Below are positions 45,776 through 53,658 of a DNA stretch of 64,000 nt, one piece after another. Both the position numbers and the translations under genes were made by a program. The stretch spans positions 55,375-119,374 of the forward strand of contig JAIPBH010000013.1 in assembly GCA_021739635.1 (NCBI GenBank), read 5' to 3'. Numbering within the stretch: position 1 is the first letter of the stretch; each line of letters begins with the position of its first letter. The DNA comes from Flavobacteriaceae bacterium (GTDB taxonomy: Bacteria > Bacteroidota > Bacteroidia > Flavobacteriales > Flavobacteriaceae). The notes beneath the pieces were generated by a model that saw only the letters and a list, made by a program, of their open reading frames with translations, ran no database searches and was not told the origin of the DNA.

Positions 45776-46699
45776 ATGAAATCCATTTTTTTTCTGATAA
45801 TTTACTTGGCTTTCTTTACGTTAATGACATGCAGTAGTGATTCAAATTCATTAAAAATTCTAGTTTTAAATTTAGATTCCCAAACAACTGGAAGTGGATT
45901 TTTTAATTTTACAGATTATCAACCTTTTCAAAACAAACCTATAAAAGTATATTTTTATATACCCAAAAACTCGAACTCTAATTCTTCAATAGTTTTTATT
46001 TTTCATGGTACAGACAGAAATGCAAAAGACTACAGAGATGCCACTATATCAAAAGCAAATCAATACAACTTTATAGTTATGGTTCCAGAATTTTCAAATA
46101 CATATTTTCCAAGAGGTGATGGTTATAATCTTGGAAACGTTTTTATTGATGGTGACAATCCAACTCCTAATACTTTAAATCCTGAGGATCAATGGACTTT
46201 TTCTTTGATAGAACCTTTATTTAATTTTATAAAGGGAGGACTTAATAACGTTTCAACTAAATATCATATCATTGGCCACTCCGCTGGTGGGCAGTTTGCA
46301 CATCGTTTTGTTATGTTTAAACCTAATGCTAAATTTGATAAAGTTGTATCATCTGGTTCTGGCTGGTACACAACTACAGATTTGTCTGTTCAGTTCCCTT
46401 ATGGTTTTATGAATAGCCCTTTGGAAACTCTATCTTTAACCTGTTTGTTTAATAAAAATTTAATAATACAAATAGGAGCATTTGATAATGACCCAAATTC
46501 TGCAGGGCTAAGGCATAATGAACTTGCAGATACTCAAGGTTTAAATAGATTAGATAGAGCAAATTATTTCTTTGAGAAAGCTCAAAATTTGTCACTATTA
46601 AACAATTTAGAATTTAATTGGCAATTTTACATCAATGAGAATGTAGGGCATGATTTTCAACCTGCTATTGAAAATGCGGCTTATATAATTTTTAATTAA
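45776..46699 (+). CDS. PHB-depolymerase-like alpha/beta hydrolase lipoprotein
   Basis: This 307-residue lipoprotein (lipobox LMTCSSD, C19) has an oxyanion block (IFHGTDRN), the nucleophile box GHSAGG (Ser at about 169) and a C-terminal catalytic His in NVGHDFQ. It is clearly paralogous to the T9SS enzyme at 33889-35094 (shared PEFS, GDNP, GWYT and DPNSAGLRHN) but lacks the sorting domain, so it is membrane-anchored. The pair would give one far-reaching and one cell-bound depolymerase. It is the first gene after the regulator spacer and is followed by the DASS gene. Confidence 0.8.
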   Translation: MKSIFFLIIYLAFFTLMTCSSDSNSLKILVLNLDSQTTGSGFFNFTDYQPFQNKPIKVYFYIPKNSNSNSSIVFIFHGTDRNAKDYRDATISKANQYNFIVMVPEFSNTYFPRGDGYNLGNVFIDGDNPTPNTLNPEDQWTFSLIEPLFNFIKGGLNNVSTKYHIIGHSAGGQFAHRFVMFKPNAKFDKVVSSGSGWYTTTDLSVQFPYGFMNSPLETLSLTCLFNKNLIIQIGAFDNDPNSAGLRHNELADTQGLNRLDRANYFFEKAQNLSLLNNLEFNWQFYINENVGHDFQPAIENAAYIIFN

Positions 46700-46710
46700 T
46701 AGTATTAAAT

Positions 46711-48153
46711 ATGAATATTTCTAAAGGAAGAATAGGTTTGTTGTTGGGACCATTGGCATTTTTAATAATAACACTATATATTCATCCTAAAGGGCTCAAT
46801 GATTCTGCTAATGCCGTTTTGGCATCTGCTATCTGGATTGCAATTTGGTGGATAACGGAAGCTGTGCCAATTGCAGTTACTGCATTATTACCTATTATTC
46901 TTTTTCCAATATCTGGCGGCATGGGATTGAATGAAACTACGGCGTCTTACGGTCATAAATATGTGTTTCTGTATATTGGTGGTTTTATTTTAGCCATCGC
47001 TATTGAAAAATGGAATTTGCATAGAAGAATAGCTTTGACGATTATTAAAATTGTTGGAACTAATGTTATTAATATCATTCTTGGGTTTATGATTGCAACT
47101 GCATTTTTATCCATGTGGATATCCAACACTGCAACAGCCGTTATGATACTTCCAGTTGGAATGGCTATTGTATCACAATTAAGAGATAATCCAGCCACTA
47201 TAGAAAACGAAAATTTAATTTTTGGCAAAGCCTTAATGCTATCTATTGCTTACAGTGCTTCAATTGGCGGCATAGCAACCCTTATAGGTACACCTCCAAA
47301 TTTAGTGTTAGCAGGAGTTATAAAACAAACATATAATATAGAAATTTCATTTTCTCAATGGTTCTTTTTTGGGTTTCCAATTTCACTTATTCTCTTATTT
47401 ACATGTTGGATTTATCTAACACGTTTTGCCTTCAAATTTAAACAAAAAACATTTCCTGGTGGAAGTCAAGAAATTAAAAGGCAATTAAAATTATTGGGTA
47501 AAATTTCCTATGAAGAAAAAATAGTATTTCTTGTGTTTTTATTAACCGCTATTGCATGGATTACTAGGTCATTTTTGATTAAACAGTTTATTCCTGGAAT
47601 TGATGACACTATTATTGCTGTTTTCTTTGCAGTAATTTTATTTATACTTCCTTCTAAAGAAAAAGGAGTGAAAATTATGACTTGGGAAAATGCCGTGAAG
47701 TTACCTTGGGGCATTGTACTATTATTTGGTGGTGGAATGGCTTTAGCTCTTGGTTTTGAAACAAGTGGATTAGCAGTTTGGATTGGTAGCCAAATGACTT
47801 CTTTAGGATCTATATCTCTTATTTTATTGCTATTGATTTTAGTTGCATCTGTCAATTTCTTAACGGAGATAACTTCAAATTTAGCTACAACCGCAATGTT
47901 ATTACCTGTGCTTATTTCTCTTGCAACAGCTGTAGGTGTACATCCGTATTTTTTACTTGTTGGAGCTACTTTGGCAGCTTCATGTGCTTTTATGCTTCCG
48001 GTTGCAACTCCTCCAAATGCTGTAGTTTTTGGATCTGGTTATTTAAAAATAGAAGATATGGTAAAAACAGGATTTTCAATGAATATTATATCAATAATAG
48101 TCATAACGCTTTTTGTTTATTATGTTCTCCCCATTTTTTGGGAATTAAACTAA
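46711..48153 (+). CDS. DASS (SLC13) sodium/dicarboxylate symporter
   Basis: This 480-residue inner-membrane protein has two inverted repeats carrying the family SNT-type motifs ISNTATAVMILPVG and ITSNLATTAMLLPV, plus GTPPNLVLAGV and ATPPNAVVFGSG. It imports di- and tricarboxylates with sodium. It lies 11 bp after the lipoprotein hydrolase gene as an operon. With the DcuC-type protein it gives the block two acidic-product transporters. Confidence 0.88.
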   Translation: MNISKGRIGLLLGPLAFLIITLYIHPKGLNDSANAVLASAIWIAIWWITEAVPIAVTALLPIILFPISGGMGLNETTASYGHKYVFLYIGGFILAIAIEKWNLHRRIALTIIKIVGTNVINIILGFMIATAFLSMWISNTATAVMILPVGMAIVSQLRDNPATIENENLIFGKALMLSIAYSASIGGIATLIGTPPNLVLAGVIKQTYNIEISFSQWFFFGFPISLILLFTCWIYLTRFAFKFKQKTFPGGSQEIKRQLKLLGKISYEEKIVFLVFLLTAIAWITRSFLIKQFIPGIDDTIIAVFFAVILFILPSKEKGVKIMTWENAVKLPWGIVLLFGGGMALALGFETSGLAVWIGSQMTSLGSISLILLLLILVASVNFLTEITSNLATTAMLLPVLISLATAVGVHPYFLLVGATLAASCAFMLPVATPPNAVVFGSGYLKIEDMVKTGFSMNIISIIVITLFVYYVLPIFWELN

Positions 48154-48254
48154 GCTAAAGCAAAACTCAAGTAAATAAAACATTTGGGATATGTATCAAT
48201 TATAATCACTATTTACTTTTAAACTTTTTATTGTTCCAAATCTTTAAAACGAAA

Positions 48255-48282
48255 AACCTTCAACTTAAAAAAGTTGAAGGTT
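48255..48282 (+). terminator. terminator after DASS gene
   Basis: The 12-bp perfect stem AACCTTCAACTT / AAGTTGAAGGTT with a 4-nt loop leads directly into repeat copy B. Confidence 0.65.
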
Positions 48283-48343
48283 CTACTAGTAGAGCGAACA
48301 GAAAAAATGTCTAACCTTCTAATAATGGAATTAGAGAAATTTA
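48276..48343 (+). repeat. 68-bp direct repeat, copy B
   Basis: It is identical to copy A (33824-33891) at 64 of 68 positions and in the same orientation. It lies between the DASS gene and the 3' end of galT. Copies A and B exactly bracket the MocR-regulated block. Confidence 0.8.
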
Positions 48344-48383
48344 GGAAGATAATTTGAATGGGGTCTGAGTATTAATCAATTCA

Positions 48384-49403
48384 TCAAATCAGTTCTTTAA
48401 GCATATTAGCTGCAATCTCTGGTGTGATATCTCTTTGAGGAGAGCCAAACATTTCATAACCTACCATAAATTTCTTAACGGTTGCGCTTCTAAGTAATGG
48501 CGGATAAAAGCTCATATGCCAATGCCAGTGTTCATTGGCTTCTCCATTGGTTGGCGACTGATGAATACCACTAGAATATGGAAATGAGGTATTGAAAAGT
48601 TTATCATACACTTTTGTTATTACAGAAATAGCTTCAGCAAAAAGCAAAGTATCATTATTCTTTAATGTCGTTATGTTTGGCTGCCATGTTTTAGGAATTA
48701 TCATTGTTTCAAATGGCCAGATAGCCCAAAATGGCACTAAAACTACAAAACTGTCATTTTCAAAAACAATTCGTTCTTTCAATGTCATCTCTTTTGCAAG
48801 GTAATCTCCTAAAAGACTATTTCTGTATTTCTTATAATAGTTTACTTGCTGTGTATCTTTCTTTTCTACTTCATTTGGAAGTGTAGACTGACTCCATATC
48901 TGTCCGTGTGGATGTGGATTACTACAGCCCATAACAGCGCCTTTGTTTTCAAATATCTGAACATAGTTTATGTTATCGTTGGCTCCTAGTGTTTGGTATT
49001 CATCTTGCCATGCTTTAACAACTTTTGCGATATCTTTTGGGTCCATATCAGCCAAACTTTTAGAGTGGTCTGGGCTAAAGCATATCACTTTACAAATGCC
49101 TTGTTCACTATGCGCTTCTAATAAACCATCTTTTACTATAAAAAGTTTTGAATCATTTTGTAAGGCAGCAAAGTCATTGGTAAACACAAACACATCTTCA
49201 TATTTTGGGTTTTGTTCGCCATTAATTCTAGTATTGCCTGCGCATAAATAACAACTTGCATCATAGCTTGGTCTTACCTCTTTTGAAACCGTTTCATTTT
49301 GTCCTTGCCAGGGTCTTTTTGCGCGATGTGGTGATACCAGCACCCATTCTCCTGTTAGTATGTTTAATCGTTTATGTGAGTAATCTTGTAAATCTGTAGT
49401 CAT
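48384..49403 (-). CDS. galT: galactose-1-phosphate uridylyltransferase
   Basis: This 339-residue cytoplasmic enzyme has the active-site HPHGQIW with nucleophilic His at about 166, zinc ligands C51 and C54 (CYLC) and the N-terminal HRAKRPWQGQ. It exchanges uridylyl between UDP-glucose and galactose-1-phosphate in the Leloir pathway. No galK is present here. A second galT 3' end lies at the right window edge (20 of 24 residues identical over the visible part), so this copy appears duplicated and isolated. Confidence 0.92.
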   Translation of the reverse strand: MTTDLQDYSHKRLNILTGEWVLVSPHRAKRPWQGQNETVSKEVRPSYDASCYLCAGNTRINGEQNPKYEDVFVFTNDFAALQNDSKLFIVKDGLLEAHSEQGICKVICFSPDHSKSLADMDPKDIAKVVKAWQDEYQTLGANDNINYVQIFENKGAVMGCSNPHPHGQIWSQSTLPNEVEKKDTQQVNYYKKYRNSLLGDYLAKEMTLKERIVFENDSFVVLVPFWAIWPFETMIIPKTWQPNITTLKNNDTLLFAEAISVITKVYDKLFNTSFPYSSGIHQSPTNGEANEHWHWHMSFYPPLLRSATVKKFMVGYEMFGSPQRDITPEIAANMLKELI

Positions 49404-49407
49404 ATTG

Positions 49408-49415
49408 CAAATGTA
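49408..49415 (-). promoter_or_regulatory. -7 element of galT, possibly leaderless
   Basis: TACATTTG read on the minus strand ends five bases before the galT ATG (49403). A normal start point would fall at or near the ATG. Confidence 0.45.
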
Positions 49416-49469
49416 TGATGCTTTTAATTCTTTAATTCATTTTATCTTCACTTACATTTTTGCATTTTT

Positions 49470-49604
49470 ATGTAGTATCAATTCTATCATGAACCTCTTT
49501 TGTATGAATTGGATAAATCATCTATCGTAAAGACTTCAAAATCATTTTCTATTAAAACTACTAATGTTTATAAACCTATACAAACTCAACCACCTGTAAA
49601 CTAA
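49470..49604 (+). pseudogene. truncated 5' remnant of a gene divergent to galT
   Basis: ATG at 49470 is followed directly by TAG and then 42 sense codons (YQFYHEPLLYELDKSS... KPIQTQPPVN) before TAA at 49602. A TACATTTTTG promoter-like stretch lies upstream. This is the expected place of a regulator or other gene divergent from a gal operon. The stop at codon 2 and short length indicate a broken duplicate. Product not identified. Confidence 0.45.
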
Positions 49605-49621
49605 AATTGTTTTTTTCATTG

Positions 49622-50926
49622 TTAAGTTTTCTTCCAAGTAAGCAATGCCAAAAGCAAGGAAATAACTGCCGCAGAAATCCAGAAAATTGATATAGAACCA
49701 AAATCATACATAGTTACACCGTTAACCACTGATTTATTATTCTCAATAAGATAGCCACTAGCTATATCTTGAATGCCTGCTGCTGCATAACTCATGACTC
49801 CTACTATACCTAAAGCAGCTCCTGATGCTTTCTTGGATGCAATATCTACTGCCATCAAACCTCCTAGATAACATATAAGTGCTCCTATTCCTAGCCCAAA
49901 AATCACCATACTTAAAGCATCCAACCACCATATTTTTTCAGGAAGAAGTAAAAAAAGTGATAAGGCTAATACATTCATTAATCCAAAGATTAAAGCTGGG
50001 GCATTTCTACGTCCTTTAAAAAATTTATCAGATACAAATCCAGATGAAGCTGTTCCTAAAATTCCACAAACTGCACTGATAGCTACTAAAGTATTTGCTT
50101 CTGTTAAAGAATAACCCTTAGCTGCTTCAAAATAATATGGGCCCCAACTGTTTACTGCATATCTTGAAATATACATAAAGGCACTAGATAATGCCAAAAC
50201 CCATACATAAGGATTTTTTAAAACCACTTTTTGTTCATCCCAAGTAGATATATTTTCTTTCTTGAAATCTTCGTTTACAGCTGGCAATCCTTTGCTCTCT
50301 GGGGTATCATGAAAGAACAATGAAATCATTAGCGCACCTAATAGACCTACTATAGCGGCGGCTCTAAAACCCCATTCCCATCCAAAATAAGAAACCACTA
50401 CGGCCGTTAATACATAAGTTAAGGCTTCTCCAATATTATGACTCGTACTCCAAAACCCATAATAACTACCTCTCTCTTTATCTGTATACCATCTTGATAA
50501 GGATACCACACATGATGGAGCTCCCATAGATTGTACCCAACCATTTACGCCCCAACAAATTGCAAAAAATAAAAAACTATCAGTAAATCCCATAATTAAA
50601 TTTGCCAAGGCAGATACCAAAAGTCCTGTGGCCATAAATCTTTTTATGTTACTATGGTCTGCTAAAAACCCATTTGTGAGTTTTCCAATAGCATAGCTAA
50701 AAAACAGTGCAGACCCTATGATTCCTAATTGTGATTCCGTTAGTAAACCGCTATCAACAATTGGCTTTTTAACCACATTTAGACTTAAACGACATACATA
50801 ATATAATCCGTAACCTAAAGTAGCCGAAATAAATACTTGCCATTTTAACTTTTTATAATACTTTTTTTGTTGTTCTTGTTCTAAAGTAATTGACTTTGGG
50901 AGTGACTTTTTAAAATAATTCAACAT
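49622..50926 (-). CDS. organophosphate:phosphate antiporter-type MFS transporter (GlpT/UhpC-like)
   Basis: This 434-residue 12-helix MFS protein starts with the OPA-family patterns ATLGYGLYYVCRLSLNVVKKPI and FSYAIGKLTNGFLADHSNIKRFM. Members carry glycerol-3-phosphate, hexose phosphates or act as sensors. With a phosphodiesterase gene (GDPD) just upstream, glycerol-3-phosphate is the natural cargo. A terminator separates it from that gene, so it has its own promoter. Confidence 0.85.
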   Translation of the reverse strand: MLNYFKKSLPKSITLEQEQQKKYYKKLKWQVFISATLGYGLYYVCRLSLNVVKKPIVDSGLLTESQLGIIGSALFFSYAIGKLTNGFLADHSNIKRFMATGLLVSALANLIMGFTDSFLFFAICWGVNGWVQSMGAPSCVVSLSRWYTDKERGSYYGFWSTSHNIGEALTYVLTAVVVSYFGWEWGFRAAAIVGLLGALMISLFFHDTPESKGLPAVNEDFKKENISTWDEQKVVLKNPYVWVLALSSAFMYISRYAVNSWGPYYFEAAKGYSLTEANTLVAISAVCGILGTASSGFVSDKFFKGRRNAPALIFGLMNVLALSLFLLLPEKIWWLDALSMVIFGLGIGALICYLGGLMAVDIASKKASGAALGIVGVMSYAAAGIQDIASGYLIENNKSVVNGVTMYDFGSISIFWISAAVISLLLALLTWKKT

Positions 50927-50948
50927 TTTATTTCTTTATAATTTATAC

Positions 50949-50982
50949 TAAAAAGGCACAGCCAATAATCTGTGCCTTTTTC
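50949..50982. terminator. terminator between GDPD and transporter genes
   Basis: The perfect stem AAAAGGCACAG / CTGTGCCTTTT with T runs on both strands ends the upstream phosphodiesterase gene. Confidence 0.8.
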
Positions 50983-51016
50983 ATCTCAACTAACTAAACT
51001 AACTAATAAAATTTTT

Positions 51017-51964
51017 CTATTGGTGTACCTTTTTACTTCTTAAATACTCTATAAGTAATTGAGGTCTATCGGTTTGAATCATGTTAACGCCTTTTTTTAA
51101 ATACCATCCGTAAATACTGTCTTTATTTTTAATGGCTTCATTATCTTCATAACCTGCATTTAAAGAAGCCCATAATGAATTAACCCAAACTCTACTACCT
51201 CTTTCTTTTATTTGAGAAAATTTATTGAGCACTTGTGAAGTATCTTTTGAAAACACAATTTCAAAAGCCTTAACTTTTAACTTGGTTTGATAATCGTCTA
51301 TAATTTGCATGGCATTGGGTTGTTTATCCAAATTGATGATGGGCATAAAGGTGATGGTATCTAGTTTTGTTCCAAAATCTGCCATCACTTGGTCAACTGT
51401 TTTGTTATAGCCTTTCATAACAATTTGGTTTGTAGTACCTGTTTTTTTTGCAACTTCAAACGCTTCATTAAAAAACTCATACGACTTATCTAAATTTATC
51501 AGTATTTTTCCTTTGCATACTAGCAAAGCTTCTTCCAAGGTTGGAATTTTGTATGTTGTTGGTACGCCTGTTCCTGCTCTAAGGTTTAATGTTTTTAAAG
51601 AATCTAATGTCCAGTCTGAAACCAATCCTTTTCCAGTGGTGGTTCTATCTAATGTTCTATCGTGAATGATAATCAAGTGATTATCTTTTGTTTTGGCAAC
51701 ATCGGTTTCTATCATATCAACGCCCATTGCTACAGAACTTGCCATGGCTTCTAATGAATTTTCTGGAAAATTTCGCCAATCGCTTCTATGGGAGATTACT
51801 ATAACATCTGAACCCATAGGATTGTTTAATTGTTTTATGAGCTGTTCGATTTTATTTGTTTCCTTAGGAAGTATTTCAGTCGTGGTAATTTGATTATTTA
51901 GCTTGCACGAAAAAAATGAAACACTTATGATGCTAATGGCAATTATTGATAAAATAGATTTCAT
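51017..51964 (-). CDS. glycerophosphodiester phosphodiesterase lipoprotein
   Basis: This 315-residue lipoprotein (lipobox VSFFSCKLN) has a GDPD TIM-barrel with the signature HR at 59-60, PENS (E68), metal-binding E86 and D88 in MIETDVA, H101 in IIHDRT, and MIQTDRP near the end. It hydrolyses glycerophosphodiesters to glycerol-3-phosphate and an alcohol in the envelope. It is downstream of the PQQ-propeller genes and next to a GlpT-like transporter gene. Confidence 0.9.
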   Translation of the reverse strand: MKSILSIIAISIISVSFFSCKLNNQITTTEILPKETNKIEQLIKQLNNPMGSDVIVISHRSDWRNFPENSLEAMASSVAMGVDMIETDVAKTKDNHLIIIHDRTLDRTTTGKGLVSDWTLDSLKTLNLRAGTGVPTTYKIPTLEEALLVCKGKILINLDKSYEFFNEAFEVAKKTGTTNQIVMKGYNKTVDQVMADFGTKLDTITFMPIINLDKQPNAMQIIDDYQTKLKVKAFEIVFSKDTSQVLNKFSQIKERGSRVWVNSLWASLNAGYEDNEAIKNKDSIYGWYLKKGVNMIQTDRPQLLIEYLRSKKVHQ

Positions 51965-52044
51965 GTAATTTTATATATTATTTTACTTTAAAGTAATTTC
52001 AATTTAGATTCCAAATTCCTTAGGAATGACAATTTTAAAGGAAA

Positions 52045-52065
52045 CCTCGAGGCACAGCCTCGAGG
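52045..52065 (-). terminator. GC-rich hairpin after PQQ-propeller T9SS gene
   Basis: The perfect 9-bp stem CCTCGAGGC / GCCTCGAGG with a 3-nt loop is unusually GC-rich for this genome. On the minus strand a T-rich tract follows, so it should terminate the T9SS propeller gene. Confidence 0.7.
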
Positions 52066-52077
52066 AATTCTTTTCAA

Positions 52078-53571
52078 TTAATTTACTACTAGCTTTTGGG
52101 TAGCAACTTTGTTGTTTTCTTCTAATTTTAAAATATAAATGCCCGATTTTAAATTTGAAGTTTTAATTTTTTCATTTGCTTCAATATTTTTTGAGTAAAC
52201 TTGTTTTCCAAGCATATCAAAAATTTGTACAGATTTTTCGCCATTTGAAAGCGTTGAAATATAAAACTCTCCATCTTTAACTGGATTGGGATACACCTTA
52301 AATCCATTAATAGCAGATACTTTATTGGTTGATAAAGTAATGGTACTAACATTAGAAGTATGACTAGGGTTTTTACCATACATTGGCCAGCCACCTGTTT
52401 GTAAGCCGGTAGCTGTAGTTTGTAAAGCGTATAATTTACCGCTATTTGCACCTGTTCCTGTAGTTGATAAAACATAAATTCGACCATCAGAACCAATAAC
52501 AGCCGACGAAGTTATTTTATCTCCTAAATCTAAAGGTGTATAAGCTTCTGTACCATCAGGATTAAGCACATAAAACATACCGTCAGTAGCTCCAAAATAA
52601 ATTTTACCATCATTATCAATTGCTGGTACAACTTCTATTCCAGCACTAGCTGTATAAGTCCATAATATGGCTCCGGTAGAAGGATTAAAGGCTTGCATTT
52701 TGCCTCCAGCATTTCCTAAATAGACTGTACCATCAGCAGCTACTGCAGGGCCACCTTGTTCTGCATTCTCACCAGTAAATGTTACTGACCATTTTTCAGT
52801 TCCATCTACCGGATTATAGGCTTTTAAAACTCCATCTGCTGCTGCATTTAATTTTGCTGACATATAAACAGTTCCATCTGTAGCAAGTGCTATGGCTGAA
52901 CTAGCATACCCACCAGTACCATATGTTGCAAACCATTTTTGTGAACCATTTGTATTGATGGCATAAATATTATCGTTAGTAGCTACTGCATAAATAGTCC
53001 CATCAGAGGCTATAGCTGGTGTACTATTAAAATCTATTGCTGTACCAAAAACCCAATTTTGGGTTAAGAAGTCCGGACTTAAATCACGAAACCCTTTATC
53101 TCCATTATTACGAGTTGCTATGTAAACATTCCCAGTAGCTGAATAAGCAGGTGCGGTATATCGTATTCTTGAACCGAGGTCTCTGGTAATAAATGTTCCC
53201 GTTGAAGCATCAAATTTATAAATTCTTCTTCCATAATGCCCTCCCATATATATAGAACCATCTGCGTTTATGGACGGACTAGATATTATTTGATCTACTT
53301 TATCAAAAGCTGCACCTTCGGTTATAGAAGCTTGCCATTTTAAGGTGTTATTAGGGTTTATTGCAAAAAAATTAGGTTCGGTATTGCCAACCCCAAGAAC
53401 ATTTCTAGTAGTATAATCACATGCAACATAAACCGTTCCATCATCAGCTATTGCAGGAGATGTACGGTCAGTTTTTTCTGGCAAGGGATAGTTCCATAAT
53501 TCTGTAATTGCTTGTCCAAAAGACATAGACATTGTCAATAATAATACGTGTACTGTGTAAATTTTTTTCAT
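52078..53571 (-). CDS. T9SS-secreted PQQ-type beta-propeller protein
   Basis: This 497-residue protein has a signal peptide (MSFGQ) and about seven PQQ-like propeller repeats (pattern AxDGTVYxG repeated through residues 40-390). A C-terminal T9SS sorting domain (VYPNPVKDGEF to KLVVN) follows. It is paralogous to the PKD-propeller lipoprotein encoded upstream. Both end their propeller with GLQTGGWPMY. No quinone-dehydrogenase catalytic residues are evident. I infer a binding or scaffold role at the cell surface within the phosphodiester locus. Confidence 0.78.
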   Translation of the reverse strand: MKKIYTVHVLLLTMSMSFGQAITELWNYPLPEKTDRTSPAIADDGTVYVACDYTTRNVLGVGNTEPNFFAINPNNTLKWQASITEGAAFDKVDQIISSPSINADGSIYMGGHYGRRIYKFDASTGTFITRDLGSRIRYTAPAYSATGNVYIATRNNGDKGFRDLSPDFLTQNWVFGTAIDFNSTPAIASDGTIYAVATNDNIYAINTNGSQKWFATYGTGGYASSAIALATDGTVYMSAKLNAAADGVLKAYNPVDGTEKWSVTFTGENAEQGGPAVAADGTVYLGNAGGKMQAFNPSTGAILWTYTASAGIEVVPAIDNDGKIYFGATDGMFYVLNPDGTEAYTPLDLGDKITSSAVIGSDGRIYVLSTTGTGANSGKLYALQTTATGLQTGGWPMYGKNPSHTSNVSTITLSTNKVSAINGFKVYPNPVKDGEFYISTLSNGEKSVQIFDMLGKQVYSKNIEANEKIKTSNLKSGIYILKLEENNKVATQKLVVN

Positions 53572-53601
53572 AATGTTAAAGTTTTAGAATGTTGATTACT
53601 T

Positions 53602-53626
53602 GGACGGCTCTTTTTAAGAACCGTCC
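53602..53626 (-). other. intercistronic hairpin
   Basis: GGACGG-C-TCTT / AAGA-A-CCGTCC, with one mismatch and no T tract, lies between the two propeller genes. It could be an RNA stabiliser or processing site. Confidence 0.4.
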
Positions 53627-53658
53627 GATTTATAATTAAATAACTGAATATTAATGTT

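Noticed and set aside
33889..48153. Classical cyanophycin degradation locus
   Set aside because: No cyanophycinase-type serine peptidase (S51 family) and no arginine catabolic gene is present. Only isoaspartyl dipeptidase is shared with that pathway.
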